A stretch of 64,000 nt of DNA from assembly GCA_044226685.1 (NCBI GenBank), contig JBGAGP010000008.1, positions 5,174 to 69,173 of the forward strand, given 5' to 3'. The notes under the pieces are model-generated. The model made no database searches. It was not told where the DNA came from and was given only the letters and a program-made list of their open reading frames with translations. This stretch comes from Dongia_A sp044226685. GTDB taxonomy: Bacteria > Pseudomonadota > Alphaproteobacteria > Dongiales > Dongiaceae. The first letter of the stretch is position 1. The number at the start of each line of letters is the position of its first letter. Of the stretch, positions 41,568 to 50,527 are shown one piece after another. A program made the position numbers and the translations under genes.

Positions 41568-41597
41568 TGAGGCTGCGCCGGAAACGGCGCAGCCTCA
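41568..41597 (+). terminator. Terminator hairpin after aioBA
   Basis: A 13-bp perfect stem (TGAGGCTGCGCCG with its complement) is closed by a stable GAAA tetraloop, starting 16 bases after the aioA stop. The following CACCCCTTCG is only weakly T-rich. It also separates aioA from the converging tctA gene. Confidence 0.7.
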
Positions 41598-41715
41598 CCC
41601 CTTCGTCGCGCGCGCGGCCCGCAACTTGGTCACAGGCGGAACATCGGCGCAGGCGTTTCGCCGGCCGGCCGGCTCTGGAAGCGTCGCGGGGCCGGGTTGA
41701 GGTCGCCCGGTCGTC

Positions 41716-43251
41716 TCAATCCTGGTCGGATTCGGCCGCCGCCTGGGCGGTGGCGATGCCGGTGCGGAAATAGCGGCCGAACACGATCGGCGCCAGGAAG
41801 CCGACGATGGCAAAAACCCACAAGCCGATGGCCAGCGGCGAGCTCCACAGGATCGACCAGTCGCCGTCGGAGATGGTGAGGGCGCGGCGCAGGTTGGTCT
41901 CCATGGCGTTGCCCAGCAGCACGCCCAGGATCACCGGCACCAGCGGCACCTCGAACTTGCGCAGCACGTAGCCGAGCACGCCGAAGACGATCATCACCAT
42001 GAGGTCGAAGGTCGAGCCGGAGATGCCGTAGATGCCGACGAAGGAGATGATCGCCACCGCCGGCATCAGATAGCGCGCCGGCACCAGCAGGACGCGGACG
42101 AAGATGCCGACCATCGGGATGTTCATCGCCAGCAGCATGAAATTGGCGATGAACAAGGCGGCGATCAGCCCCCAGACCACGTCGGGATTGGACTGGAACA
42201 GCAGCGGTCCCGGCGTGATGTTGAGCGCCAGCAGCATGGCCAGCAGCACCGCGGTGGTCCCGGAACCCGGCACGCCCAGCGCCAGCATCGGCACCAGCGC
42301 GCCGCCGGCCGCCGCGTTGTTGCCGGCCTCCGGTGCCGCGACGCCGCGCGGGTTGCCCTTGCCGAAGCTGCCGTCGCGGTCCGACAGTCGCTTCTCCAGG
42401 GTATAGGCGATGAAGGAGCCGAGCGAGGCGCCGGCGCCGGGCAGGACGCCGGCGAGGAAGCCGAGGCCGGTGCTGCGCAGCATGGTGCCGGTGCAGCTCT
42501 TGATCATCGACAGCGGCGCGGTGATGCGGCCGATCTTCAGCTTGCCGGCATCCGCCTCGCCCTCGCCCTTGTGCTCGAGGAACAGCAGCACCTCCGAGAT
42601 CGCGAACAGGCCGACGATGGCGACCAGGAAGTCGATGCCGTCATAGAGATGCACCTCGCCGAAGGAGAAGCGCGGCACGCCGGTCTGGTGATCGACGCCG
42701 ATCATGGCGATGCCGAGGCCGAGCGCCGCGGCGATCGCCGCCTTGGCCTGGTTGCGGTTGGCGATGCCGCCGAGCGTGGTGAAGGCCAGGGTGAACAGCG
42801 CGAAATACTCGGCCGGGCCGAACAGCAGCGCCACCTTGACCAGCAGCGGCGCGAAGAAGACCAGGCCGCAGGTGGCGAAGAACGCGCCGACGAAGGAGGC
42901 GATGCCGGACAGCGCCAGCGCCTCGCCGGCCTGGCCCTTGCGGGCCATCGGATAGCCGTCGAGCGTCGTCATCAGTGCCGGCTCGTCGCCGGGGATGTTG
43001 AGCAGGATCGAAGAGATGCGCCCGCCGTACATGGCGCCGTAATAGACGCTGGTGAGCAGGATCAGCGCCGGCGTCGCCGGCAGGCCGAGGGTGAAGGCGA
43101 GCGGGATGAGGATGGCGACGCCGTTCGACGGACCCAGGCCCGGCAGGGCGCCGATGATGGTTCCAAGGAAGCAGCCGAGCAGGGCGAGGCCCAGGTTCTG
43201 GAAGGTGATGGCGATGACGAAGCCGTCGAACAGGGATGAGAGGGTGTCCAT
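41716..43251 (-). CDS. tctA: Tripartite tricarboxylate transporter, large permease TctA
   Basis: TctA is the large membrane subunit of a secondary importer for citrate-like acids. The 511-residue product has about twelve membrane segments and the duplicated TctA motifs, GALPGLGPSNGVA near residue 40 and a second GVLPGAGASLGSF near 320, plus the signature GGRISSILLNIPGDEPA. The start MDTLSSLFDG at 43251 agrees with the family; the longer frame overlaps tctB. It is the last gene of tctCBA. Confidence 0.92.
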   Translation of the reverse strand: MDTLSSLFDGFVIAITFQNLGLALLGCFLGTIIGALPGLGPSNGVAILIPLAFTLGLPATPALILLTSVYYGAMYGGRISSILLNIPGDEPALMTTLDGYPMARKGQAGEALALSGIASFVGAFFATCGLVFFAPLLVKVALLFGPAEYFALFTLAFTTLGGIANRNQAKAAIAAALGLGIAMIGVDHQTGVPRFSFGEVHLYDGIDFLVAIVGLFAISEVLLFLEHKGEGEADAGKLKIGRITAPLSMIKSCTGTMLRSTGLGFLAGVLPGAGASLGSFIAYTLEKRLSDRDGSFGKGNPRGVAAPEAGNNAAAGGALVPMLALGVPGSGTTAVLLAMLLALNITPGPLLFQSNPDVVWGLIAALFIANFMLLAMNIPMVGIFVRVLLVPARYLMPAVAIISFVGIYGISGSTFDLMVMIVFGVLGYVLRKFEVPLVPVILGVLLGNAMETNLRRALTISDGDWSILWSSPLAIGLWVFAIVGFLAPIVFGRYFRTGIATAQAAAESDQD

Positions 43252-43265
43252 GGCCCGTTTCCGCC

Positions 43266-43697
43266 TCAGAAGCCCCAGGGCCCGCGCGCCAGCGACAGGC
43301 CGAGGATCAGGTGAAAGATGACATAGACGCCGATGGCAATGGCGATGCCGGCGCAGCCGGCCCGCCAGGGCGCCGCGCCCAGCCGCCAGGACAGCAGCGC
43401 CGCCGTCAACGCCGTCGCCGCGACGAAGCCGATCAGCGGCAGCAGCAGCGCATAGGCCACCATCACCGCCACGGCGAACAGGATCTCGATCAGCCGCCGC
43501 CGCGCCGGCCATTGCGGCGGCGCGTCGGGCCGCAGGATCGGATAGAGCCCGGCGAGGCCGAGCGTCACCCCGATGATGATCGGAAATGCGCTCGGCCCCA
43601 GCGGGTCGACGATGAAGCTGGTCTGGATCTGTGTCGCCTGCCAGACAAAGAACGCGGCGAGAGCGACACAGACCAGGCCAAAGGCCCTGTCGGACAT
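43266..43697 (-). CDS. tctB: Tripartite tricarboxylate transporter, small permease TctB
   Basis: The 143-residue TctB-type membrane protein has four predicted membrane segments and the family pattern LGPSAFPIIIGVTLGLAGLY. It lies between the binding protein and TctA, as in other tct operons, with 14-15 base gaps on each side. Confidence 0.88.
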   Translation of the reverse strand: MSDRAFGLVCVALAAFFVWQATQIQTSFIVDPLGPSAFPIIIGVTLGLAGLYPILRPDAPPQWPARRRLIEILFAVAVMVAYALLLPLIGFVAATALTAALLSWRLGAAPWRAGCAGIAIAIGVYVIFHLILGLSLARGPWGF

Positions 43698-43712
43698 GGA
43701 GGTCCGTTCCGG

Positions 43713-44705
43713 CTACTGGATGAGGCCGATCTCTTTCGAGAGCTGCTCGGTCTTGTTGACCTGATCGGCGATGAAGGTGTTGAAGGCCTGCCCCGACAGG
43801 TCGAGCGGCATCAGGCCGTTATCGGTCATGATCTGCTTCCATTCCGGCGAGTCATAGACCTTCTTCACCGCCGCCGACCAGAAGGCGTAGGCGTCGTCGG
43901 ACATGCCGCCCGGCGCATAGAAGCCGCGCCAGTTGGCGCCGACCGCGTCGATGCCCTGCTCCTTGGCGGTGGGGAACTTGGCGAAGTCGCCCGGCAGGCG
44001 CTCCGGCGCCAGCACCGCCAGCACCTTGAGGTCGCCGGAATCGACGAAGCCCTTGGCTTCCGACATGTCGCCGGTGAAGGCCTGGACATGGCCGCCCAGC
44101 AGCTGCGTCACCGCCTCGCCGCCGCCCTCGAAGGCGACGTATTTCACCTTGCGCACGTCGTCGATGCCGGCCGCCTTGGCCGCGACCAGGACCTTCAGGT
44201 GGTCCCAGCCGCCGACAGCGGAACCACCCGCGAACGCGACCGAGGTCGGATCCGCCTTCACCTTGGCCAGCAGCTCGCTCAGCGTGTTGACCGGCGAATC
44301 CTTGGCGACGGCGATGACGCCGTAATCGGCGCCGACGGTGCCGACCCAGCGCACCTGGTCCATGGTGTTGCCGGGGAAGGCGCCCTGGCCCAGGCGGGTC
44401 GAGGTCGCGGAGGACGCGGCGATGATCAGGTTGTCGTCGGCATTACGCTTGTTGACCACCTCGGCATAGGCGACGCCGCCGCCGCCACCGGCCAGATTGG
44501 TCACCTGCACCGGGTTCGGCAGGATCTTGAGGTCATAGAGCACCTTGCCGACCTGCCGGCAGGTGAAATCCCAGCCGCCGCCCGCATTGGCGGGCGCGAT
44601 GCATTCGCTGCTGCCGGGTTCATAGGCGAGGCTCGGCGCGGTGAGGGCGCAGATCGCCAGTGCGCCGGCCGCCAGGCTGCGCAGGGTGAGGCTTGCGAGA
44701 GTCAT
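43713..44705 (-). CDS. tctC: Tripartite tricarboxylate transporter, binding protein TctC
   Basis: This 330-residue periplasmic protein (Bug/TctC family) has a signal peptide ending at SLA and the family blocks CIAPANAGGGWDFTCR, VTNLAGGGGGVA and WRGFYAPGGMSDD. It binds the organic acid and delivers it to TctAB. GGAGGATAC precedes the ATG at 44705. It diverges from a two-component system that probably senses the same ligand. Two cysteines in the N-terminal part could form a disulfide. Confidence 0.9.
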   Translation of the reverse strand: MTLASLTLRSLAAGALAICALTAPSLAYEPGSSECIAPANAGGGWDFTCRQVGKVLYDLKILPNPVQVTNLAGGGGGVAYAEVVNKRNADDNLIIAASSATSTRLGQGAFPGNTMDQVRWVGTVGADYGVIAVAKDSPVNTLSELLAKVKADPTSVAFAGGSAVGGWDHLKVLVAAKAAGIDDVRKVKYVAFEGGGEAVTQLLGGHVQAFTGDMSEAKGFVDSGDLKVLAVLAPERLPGDFAKFPTAKEQGIDAVGANWRGFYAPGGMSDDAYAFWSAAVKKVYDSPEWKQIMTDNGLMPLDLSGQAFNTFIADQVNKTEQLSKEIGLIQ

Positions 44706-44944
44706 GAGCGTATCCTCCAGTAAATGATTGTTTTCGTGCGGCTTATTTGTGACAAGGCCGCATCTGTGCGGGCAGCCTAGCGGATGGATTTGTCGCCAAG
44801 CTGTCATGCCGCCGCCCGCGGACGGAAAAGCTGGGGCGATTTTGGCCGCCGCGTCGCGCTAAGATGGGCGCCGCCGGTCCAACCAAAGCCCCGGCAAGAG
44901 GGCGCGGCGGACCGCACTGTGCTTGCCGCGGGAGGGGCAGGTCC

Positions 44945-45616
44945 ATGCGCGTGCTCTTGGTCGAGGATACGGAAGACGTCGCCGACGCGATCGCGGTCAG
45001 GTTCGCGCGCAGCGGCCATGCGATCGACCGTGCCGCGCAATGCGCCTCGGCGCGGGACGCGCTGGCGGTGCAGGACTACGACCTGGTGATCCTCGACATC
45101 AACCTGCCCGACGGGTCCGGCTTCGACCTGCTGCGCTCGCTGCGGCGGGAGAAGCGGACGACGCCGGTCCTGGTGGTGACCGCGCGCCTCGATGTCGAGG
45201 ACCGCGTCGACGCCCTCGACATCGGCGCCGACGACTACCTGATGAAGCCCTTCGACCTGCGCGAGCTGGAGGCCCGTGCCCGGGCGCTGCTGCGCCGCAG
45301 CGCCAGCGAGCGCAGCGCTGCCGTCGAATACGGCGATCTGTCGCTCGACCCCGCCACCCGTAGCGCCAGCATCGCCGGCCAGCCGCTGGCGCTGACCCGG
45401 CGGGAATTCAGCGTGCTGGAGATCCTGATGGCGAGCCGCGGCCGGGTGATGGCGAAGGAGCGCATCTTCGAGAAGCTGTTCTCCTTCGACGAGGACGATA
45501 CCGGCATCAACGCGGTCGAGCTCTACGTCGCGCGGCTGCGGCGCAAGCTGGCCGGCTCCCGCGTCACCATCCGCACCCTGCGCGGCCTCGGCTATCAGAT
45601 CACCCTGGATGCCTGA
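44945..45616 (+). CDS. OmpR-family response regulator (TctD-like)
   Basis: The 223-residue product has a receiver domain (acidic pocket VEDTED, phosphorylated Asp in LVILDINLPDG, Lys in YLMKPFDLRE) and an OmpR-type winged helix (LTRREFSVLEILM ... VELYVARLRRKL ... IRTLRGLGYQI). It faces away from tctCBA over a 239-base region and probably activates that operon. The kinase gene begins 8 bases after its stop. GGGAGGGGCAGG precedes the start. Confidence 0.88.
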   Translation: MRVLLVEDTEDVADAIAVRFARSGHAIDRAAQCASARDALAVQDYDLVILDINLPDGSGFDLLRSLRREKRTTPVLVVTARLDVEDRVDALDIGADDYLMKPFDLRELEARARALLRRSASERSAAVEYGDLSLDPATRSASIAGQPLALTRREFSVLEILMASRGRVMAKERIFEKLFSFDEDDTGINAVELYVARLRRKLAGSRVTIRTLRGLGYQITLDA

Positions 45617-45624
45617 GTTGTTGG

Positions 45625-47010
45625 ATGCCTAGGCGCATTGCCTCGATCGGCGCCCGGCTGGCGGCGACCATCGCGCTGATCCTCGCCGCGGGCGGCATCG
45701 CCGTCAGTATCGCGGCCTATGCCTACGGCCAGCAGGCGGCGCAGCAGGCCTATGACCGGCTGCTCGCCGGCGCCGCCTTCGCCATCGTGCAGTCGATCTC
45801 GGTGGCGGATGGGCGGGTGGTGGTGGCCCTGCCGGTCTCCGCCTTCGAGCTGCTGGCGCTGGCGCCGGAGGATCGCGTCTTCTACCGGGTGATCGGTCCC
45901 GACGGCGCCACCGTCACCGGCTATGACGACGTGCCGGCACCGCATGAGGTGAAAGAGGACCTGACCTTCTATTCCAGCGACTATAGCGGCGAGGCCGTGC
46001 GTTTCGTCGCGGCGCAGCGCCGCTTCGCCGAACGCGCCTTCACCGGCCAGGTCCTGGTGCTGGTCGGCCATACGACGCGGGCCCGCGCCGCGCTGGCGCG
46101 GGACATCACCACCAAGGCCCTGGTGCTGGTGGCGGTGGCCGGGCTGGCGTTGATCGCGCTGACGATTTTCGCCGTGCGGTCGTCGCTGGAACCGCTCGCG
46201 CGGATCGAGCAGGCGTTGCGCGCGCGCGATCCGATGGACCTTTCGCCGCTCACGGTTTCGACGCCGCGCGAGGTGGAGACGATCCTGGCCGCCATCAACC
46301 GGTTCATGGGCCGTTTGTCCAACCGCATGGCGATCATGCAGAACCTGATCGCCGACGCCACCCATCAGCTGAAGACGCCGATCGCCGCCCTGCGGGCGCA
46401 GGCCGAACTGGCGGTGGAGGAGGCGGAGCCGGCGCGTCTGCGCAGCCTCGCTGGCAAGATCCATGCCCGCGCCGTGGGCCTCGGCCGCCTGGCCGATCAG
46501 CTGCTGAACCAGGCGCTGATCATCCATCGCGCCGACGCCTCGCCGCAGGCGACGCTGGATTTGCGCGAGATCGCGATCCGCGCGACCGAAGAAACCGACC
46601 ACGATTTGCTGTCGAGCGGCCTTGACCTGCATCTCGACCTGCCGGACCACCCGGTCCTGGCCGAGGGCGACGCGCTGAGTCTGGTCGAGGCGCTGAAGAA
46701 TCTGCTCAGCAACGCCATCCGCTACGGCGCGCCACCGGTCTCGCTTGAGGTCAAATCCGACGCGGCGGAGGGGACCGCCGAGTTCGTGGTGACCGATCGT
46801 GGCGTTGGCATCCCGGAGCCGGATTGGCCGGATCAGGGCCGTCGCTTCGCCCGCGCCGCCGGATCGCATCCCGACAGCGCGGGACTGGGCCTCGCCATCG
46901 TCAATGCGGTGGCCGACGCGCATCACGGGCGCCTGGTGTTTTCGCGCGCCGCCGATGGCGCATTCCAGGTCGCCTTGAAGATTCGCGCCGCGCGGGAGGA
47001 ACCGGCATGA
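45625..47010 (+). CDS. Sensor histidine kinase (TctE-like)
   Basis: The kinase (461 residues) has a membrane segment at about 10-30, a periplasmic part of about 130 residues, a second membrane segment (ALVLVAVAGLALIALTIFAV), and a kinase core with H-box ADATHQLKTPIAALR, N-box LKNLLSNAIRYG and G-boxes TDRGVGIPE and GLGLAIVNAVADAH. It overlaps the binding-protein gene by 4 bases, so kinase and periplasmic protein are made together. Confidence 0.88.
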   Translation: MPRRIASIGARLAATIALILAAGGIAVSIAAYAYGQQAAQQAYDRLLAGAAFAIVQSISVADGRVVVALPVSAFELLALAPEDRVFYRVIGPDGATVTGYDDVPAPHEVKEDLTFYSSDYSGEAVRFVAAQRRFAERAFTGQVLVLVGHTTRARAALARDITTKALVLVAVAGLALIALTIFAVRSSLEPLARIEQALRARDPMDLSPLTVSTPREVETILAAINRFMGRLSNRMAIMQNLIADATHQLKTPIAALRAQAELAVEEAEPARLRSLAGKIHARAVGLGRLADQLLNQALIIHRADASPQATLDLREIAIRATEETDHDLLSSGLDLHLDLPDHPVLAEGDALSLVEALKNLLSNAIRYGAPPVSLEVKSDAAEGTAEFVVTDRGVGIPEPDWPDQGRRFARAAGSHPDSAGLGLAIVNAVADAHHGRLVFSRAADGAFQVALKIRAAREEPA

Positions 47011-48110
47011 TGGTCCGATTCCGCTGGATTGCTTTGCTGCCGCTGACCCTGTCCGCTTTCCTGGCCGCCGGACTGTGCCGGGCGCAGGACCTGCCGTCGC
47101 AGAACAGCGTCACCCTGTTCGGCGCGCCGGCGGATGCGGCGCGCGCCGTGCTGCTGATCCGCGGCTCCACCGACACGACCGCCTTCGGGCCCACCTTGCA
47201 GGCTTTCGCCGACGGCAATCCGGGCCTCGCCATCCGCTACGAAGAGATCACCACCAACGAGCTCTACGACCTGGCCTCGCGCGCCTGCCGCGGCGAGGTG
47301 GACGCCGCCGATCTGGTGATCAGCTCGTCGATCGACCAGCAGATCAAGCTGGCCAATGACGGTTGCGCCCAGCCGCACCACTCGGCGCTGGTCGCGGCGC
47401 TGCCGGGTTGGGCGAACTGGCGCGACGAGGTCTTCGGCCTCACCTACGAGCCGGCGGTGATCGTCTACAACCGCGACCTGGTGCCGGCGGCCGACGTGCC
47501 ACGCTCGCGCTTCGACCTGATCGACCTGCTGCGCCCGGTGGACAATCCCTATGCCGGCCGCATCGCCACCTACGACATCGAGCGTTCCGGGGTCGGCTAT
47601 CTCTTCGCCTTCGCCGATTCGCAGCAGGCGACGACCTTCGGCCGGCTGATCGAGGCGTTCGGCCGCAACAAGGCGGTCGCCACCTGCTGCTCGGCGGAGA
47701 TCATCGACCAGGTCGCCTCCGGTCGGTTCCTGATCGCCTACAACATGCTGGGGTCCTATGCCCTGCTGCGCGCCGCCGGTGACCACCGGATCGGGGTGGT
47801 GGCACCAACCGACTACACCCTGATCCTGGCGCGCGCCGGGCTCATCCCGCGCCGCGCGAAGAATCCGGACCTGGCGAAGCGGTTCGTCGATTTCGCCCTG
47901 GGCGAGGCCGGCCGGCGACAGCTGGCCCGGAGCGGCCTCGTCGTCACCTTCGGCGATGCCGACGCCGTCGGCTCGACCACGCTGTCGGGCGCCGCGCCGG
48001 CGCTGCGCCCGATCGCCTATTCGCCGGAGCTTCTGGTCGGCCTCGACCGCCAGATGCGCGAGATCTTCCTCGGCCTCTGGCACGCCTCGCTGGGCGGTGT
48101 TGAGCGCTAG
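47007..48110 (+). CDS. Periplasmic binding protein in the two-component operon
   Basis: This 367-residue protein has a signal peptide (to LCRAQ) and the fold of iron/sulfate-type extracellular binding proteins: ELYDLASRACRGE, DEVFGLTYEPAVIVYNRDL, IATYDIERSGVGYLFA. No permease gene is nearby. Its translation is coupled to the kinase, so it may act as the ligand-binding third component of the sensor system rather than as part of a transporter. Four cysteines are present, including a CC pair. Confidence 0.75.
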   Translation: MMVRFRWIALLPLTLSAFLAAGLCRAQDLPSQNSVTLFGAPADAARAVLLIRGSTDTTAFGPTLQAFADGNPGLAIRYEEITTNELYDLASRACRGEVDAADLVISSSIDQQIKLANDGCAQPHHSALVAALPGWANWRDEVFGLTYEPAVIVYNRDLVPAADVPRSRFDLIDLLRPVDNPYAGRIATYDIERSGVGYLFAFADSQQATTFGRLIEAFGRNKAVATCCSAEIIDQVASGRFLIAYNMLGSYALLRAAGDHRIGVVAPTDYTLILARAGLIPRRAKNPDLAKRFVDFALGEAGRRQLARSGLVVTFGDADAVGSTTLSGAAPALRPIAYSPELLVGLDRQMREIFLGLWHASLGGVER

Positions 48111-48152
48111 CTGATGCCGGCGCCCGCGGCGCGCCGCCCGGGAAGAGTGGGC

Positions 48153-48818
48153 TCAGAACTTGTAGCCGACGCCGACACCGATCAACCACGGGTCCATGTC
48201 GACATCGGCGCGCACGGCGCCGTTGTTGATGTCGGCCGTGGTGTCGAGGAACAGCTTCTTCACGTCGGCGTTCAGGTACCAGTGCTCGTCGATGCGGATG
48301 TCGACGCCGGCCTGCAGGGCCCAGCCGAAGCTGTCCTTGTAATCGATGTCGTTGACGATGCCGCCGTTGGGCTCGTCGACGCCGTAGAAGACCGTGTAGT
48401 TGACGCCGGCGCCGACATAGGGGCTGACCACGCCCTTGCTGAGGAAGTGGTACTGCGCCAGCAGGGTCGGCGGCAGCAGCCAGACGTCGCCGAGATCGAC
48501 ATCGCCCAAGGAGGTATTCTCCGCCACCGCGTCGTGCTTGGTGGTGGCGGCGATCAGCTCGACGGCGATGTTGTCGGTGATGAAATAGGTGAAGTCGACT
48601 TCCGGCACCAGGTTGTTCTCGATCTCGGTGTCGCCGCCGATCGGCTCGATGTCGGCGTGGTCGCGCGGGATGACGCCCAGGCCGCGCAGGCGGATCATGA
48701 AGTCGCCGGCGGACTTGCCGGGCACGGTCTCGGTCGAATCCTGCGCCATGGCGGCAGGAGCGGCGAGGAGGAGTGCCAGCGCGCAGCAGGCGCTCCCGAA
48801 GAGTTTGGAATGGATCAT
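48153..48818 (-). CDS. OmpW-family outer-membrane protein
   Basis: This 221-residue protein has a signal peptide ending at AMAQ, then KSAGDFMIRLRGLGVIP, typical of OmpW beta barrels. It ends in GVGVGYKF, a C-terminal aromatic residue recognised by the outer-membrane assembly machinery. Family members are small 8-stranded channels for hydrophobic compounds. The ATG at 48818 is chosen over a longer frame lacking a signal peptide. It converges with the two-component operon. Confidence 0.88.
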   Translation of the reverse strand: MIHSKLFGSACCALALLLAAPAAMAQDSTETVPGKSAGDFMIRLRGLGVIPRDHADIEPIGGDTEIENNLVPEVDFTYFITDNIAVELIAATTKHDAVAENTSLGDVDLGDVWLLPPTLLAQYHFLSKGVVSPYVGAGVNYTVFYGVDEPNGGIVNDIDYKDSFGWALQAGVDIRIDEHWYLNADVKKLFLDTTADINNGAVRADVDMDPWLIGVGVGYKF

Positions 48819-48945
48819 TTTCGTCCCCAAATGCAGAACAGGACGCGGCTCTTTCCGGCCGCGGCCGCAAGCATTTGAAACCCGACTTGCCTTCGCTGTC
48901 GCGCTGACCGAATGCCGCGTGACAGCTTGGCGCAGACCAATTGGC

Positions 48946-49971
48946 CTAGGGGGGCAGCGCCTTCTCGAGGAAGGGCAGGGAGTGGTCCATGCGGTAATCC
49001 ACCGCGGTGTGATCGTCGGGAAATTCCTCGTAGACATGCGCGATGCCGAGCCGCTCGAGGTCGCGGTGCACGCGCCGGGCGCCGAAATGCAGCGCGAACT
49101 GGTCGTGATCGCCGCAGTCGATGTAGATGGCCTTGAGCATGCGCAGCGATGCCGCGTGGCGTTCGACCAGCAAAGCGGGGTCCCAGGCCAGCCAGTTGTT
49201 CCAGCGCTCGGCGATCAACTCACCGGTGTGGAGATCGACCGGCAGGCGGATGCCGAGAAAGCCATCCGCATCGGCTGGCGATGCCGGATCGTAGCTGGCG
49301 GCCATGGCCAGCAGGTTGATCACCGCCATTTCCGCCTCGGTCGGCTTCTGCGCCGCTTCGAAGTGACGCAGGAACGCTTCGATCGAGCGCCCATGCTTGG
49401 CGAGCTCGTTCAGCACCTTGGGAACGTCGCCGAGATAGCAGAGCTCGAAGGCCATGTCGCCGGAATGGCAGGCGAAGGCGGACCAGACATCGGCCCGCCG
49501 CATGCCGTGCAGGATGGCGCCATAGCCGCCGGAGGACTTGCCGAAGACCGCGCGCCGGCCGGCGCCACCGCAGGCGAAGTGGTCCTCGACGAAGGGCACG
49601 ACCTCCTCGACCAGGTAATCCTCGTAGCGGCCGATGGCGGCGGAATTGATGTACTGGTTGCCGCCCAGCCTGGAATAGCAATCGGGGAAGGCGACCACCG
49701 CCGGACCCATGGCCCCGGAACCGATCAGGCGGTCGAGCCGCTCCGGCACGTTCTCGGTGAAGGGCCGCCAATTGGTGTGCGACAGGCCGGAGCCGGTGAA
49801 GCCGACCAGGTCGACCAGCAGCGGCAGGTGCCGGCCGGCCGCGTAGCCGGCCGGGGTATAGACATGCAGCTCACGCTGCGCCGGGTCACCCAGCGGGTTG
49901 CCTTCCAGGATCCGGCTGTCCAGCACCAGCCGGTGCACCTGGCCCCGCGCCGCGTTGCGGTCTCGTCGCAT
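48946..49971 (-). CDS. Alpha/beta-hydrolase, esterase D / enterochelin esterase-like
   Basis: The product (341 residues) is a cytoplasmic serine hydrolase: nucleophile in GKSSGGYGA, oxyanion and substrate region VVAFPDCYSRLGGN, and the catalytic Asp/His in CGDHDQFAL and PDDHTAVDYR. It resembles putative esterases of the EstA/Fes type. The ATG at 49971 is chosen; a TTG two codons upstream also fits. It stands alone, so the substrate is unknown. Confidence 0.75.
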   Translation of the reverse strand: MRRDRNAARGQVHRLVLDSRILEGNPLGDPAQRELHVYTPAGYAAGRHLPLLVDLVGFTGSGLSHTNWRPFTENVPERLDRLIGSGAMGPAVVAFPDCYSRLGGNQYINSAAIGRYEDYLVEEVVPFVEDHFACGGAGRRAVFGKSSGGYGAILHGMRRADVWSAFACHSGDMAFELCYLGDVPKVLNELAKHGRSIEAFLRHFEAAQKPTEAEMAVINLLAMAASYDPASPADADGFLGIRLPVDLHTGELIAERWNNWLAWDPALLVERHAASLRMLKAIYIDCGDHDQFALHFGARRVHRDLERLGIAHVYEEFPDDHTAVDYRMDHSLPFLEKALPP

Positions 49972-50088
49972 GGTCAAGCCCTTCTTTCACGGCTGCGGCG
50001 AGCTTGGATCGGCCTGGCCGCTGGTGGGAATGAATTGCAGTATGACGCCGAAACTGGTCTACAAAAGTTGCGAAATCAAGGTTTGGGA

Positions 50089-50493
50089 ATGAACTTGGCG
50101 GATCAGGACCGGATTGGTGTCGGGCGGGCGGCGGGGAGGCAGCGCTGGAGCGCACGCCGCGCGGCCGGCTGGATCGCTCTGCTGGCGCTGGGCTTCGCGC
50201 TTGCCCTCTGGCTGCGCTATGGCGTTATCCAGCCGCAGGAGATCGGCCTCGCCTGCGGCCAAGCCGACGCGCCCGGCTGGTGCCAGCCGCGACAATGGCT
50301 CATCTCGGCGCAGCATTATCGGGTCTGGGGCTGGGTCGGCCTCGCCGGGGCGCTCGGCGGGCTGTTCCTCGGCGGCCGCGCCCTGGTCGCCCTCGGCCTG
50401 CTGTTCGCCGCCCTGGCCCTGGTGCTCTACAATGCAACGCTCGGCGCCCCGGCGATGGTCGTCGCCCTGCTGGCACTGCTGCGGAGGCCTTGA
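50089..50493 (+). CDS. Small membrane protein of unknown function
   Basis: The 134-residue product has a basic N-terminus and three hydrophobic segments (about residues 26-43, 79-98 and 100-130). Two cysteines in LACGQADAPGWCQP lie in the extracytoplasmic loop. The frame is open far upstream, but that part reads through the esterase gene on the other strand; the ATG at 50089 follows GGGA. It is 34 bases before a glycosyltransferase gene and may be a membrane helper of the polysaccharide locus. Confidence 0.55.
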   Translation: MNLADQDRIGVGRAAGRQRWSARRAAGWIALLALGFALALWLRYGVIQPQEIGLACGQADAPGWCQPRQWLISAQHYRVWGWVGLAGALGGLFLGGRALVALGLLFAALALVLYNATLGAPAMVVALLALLRRP

Positions 50494-50527
50494 ATGTCGG
50501 TGACTGGCGACAGCGGAGGATGCGCCG

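Noticed and set aside
48589..50088. Rightward open frame extending 500 codons before the small membrane protein
   Set aside because: It is antisense to the OmpW-type and esterase genes; only the part from 50089 has a start site and membrane-protein character.
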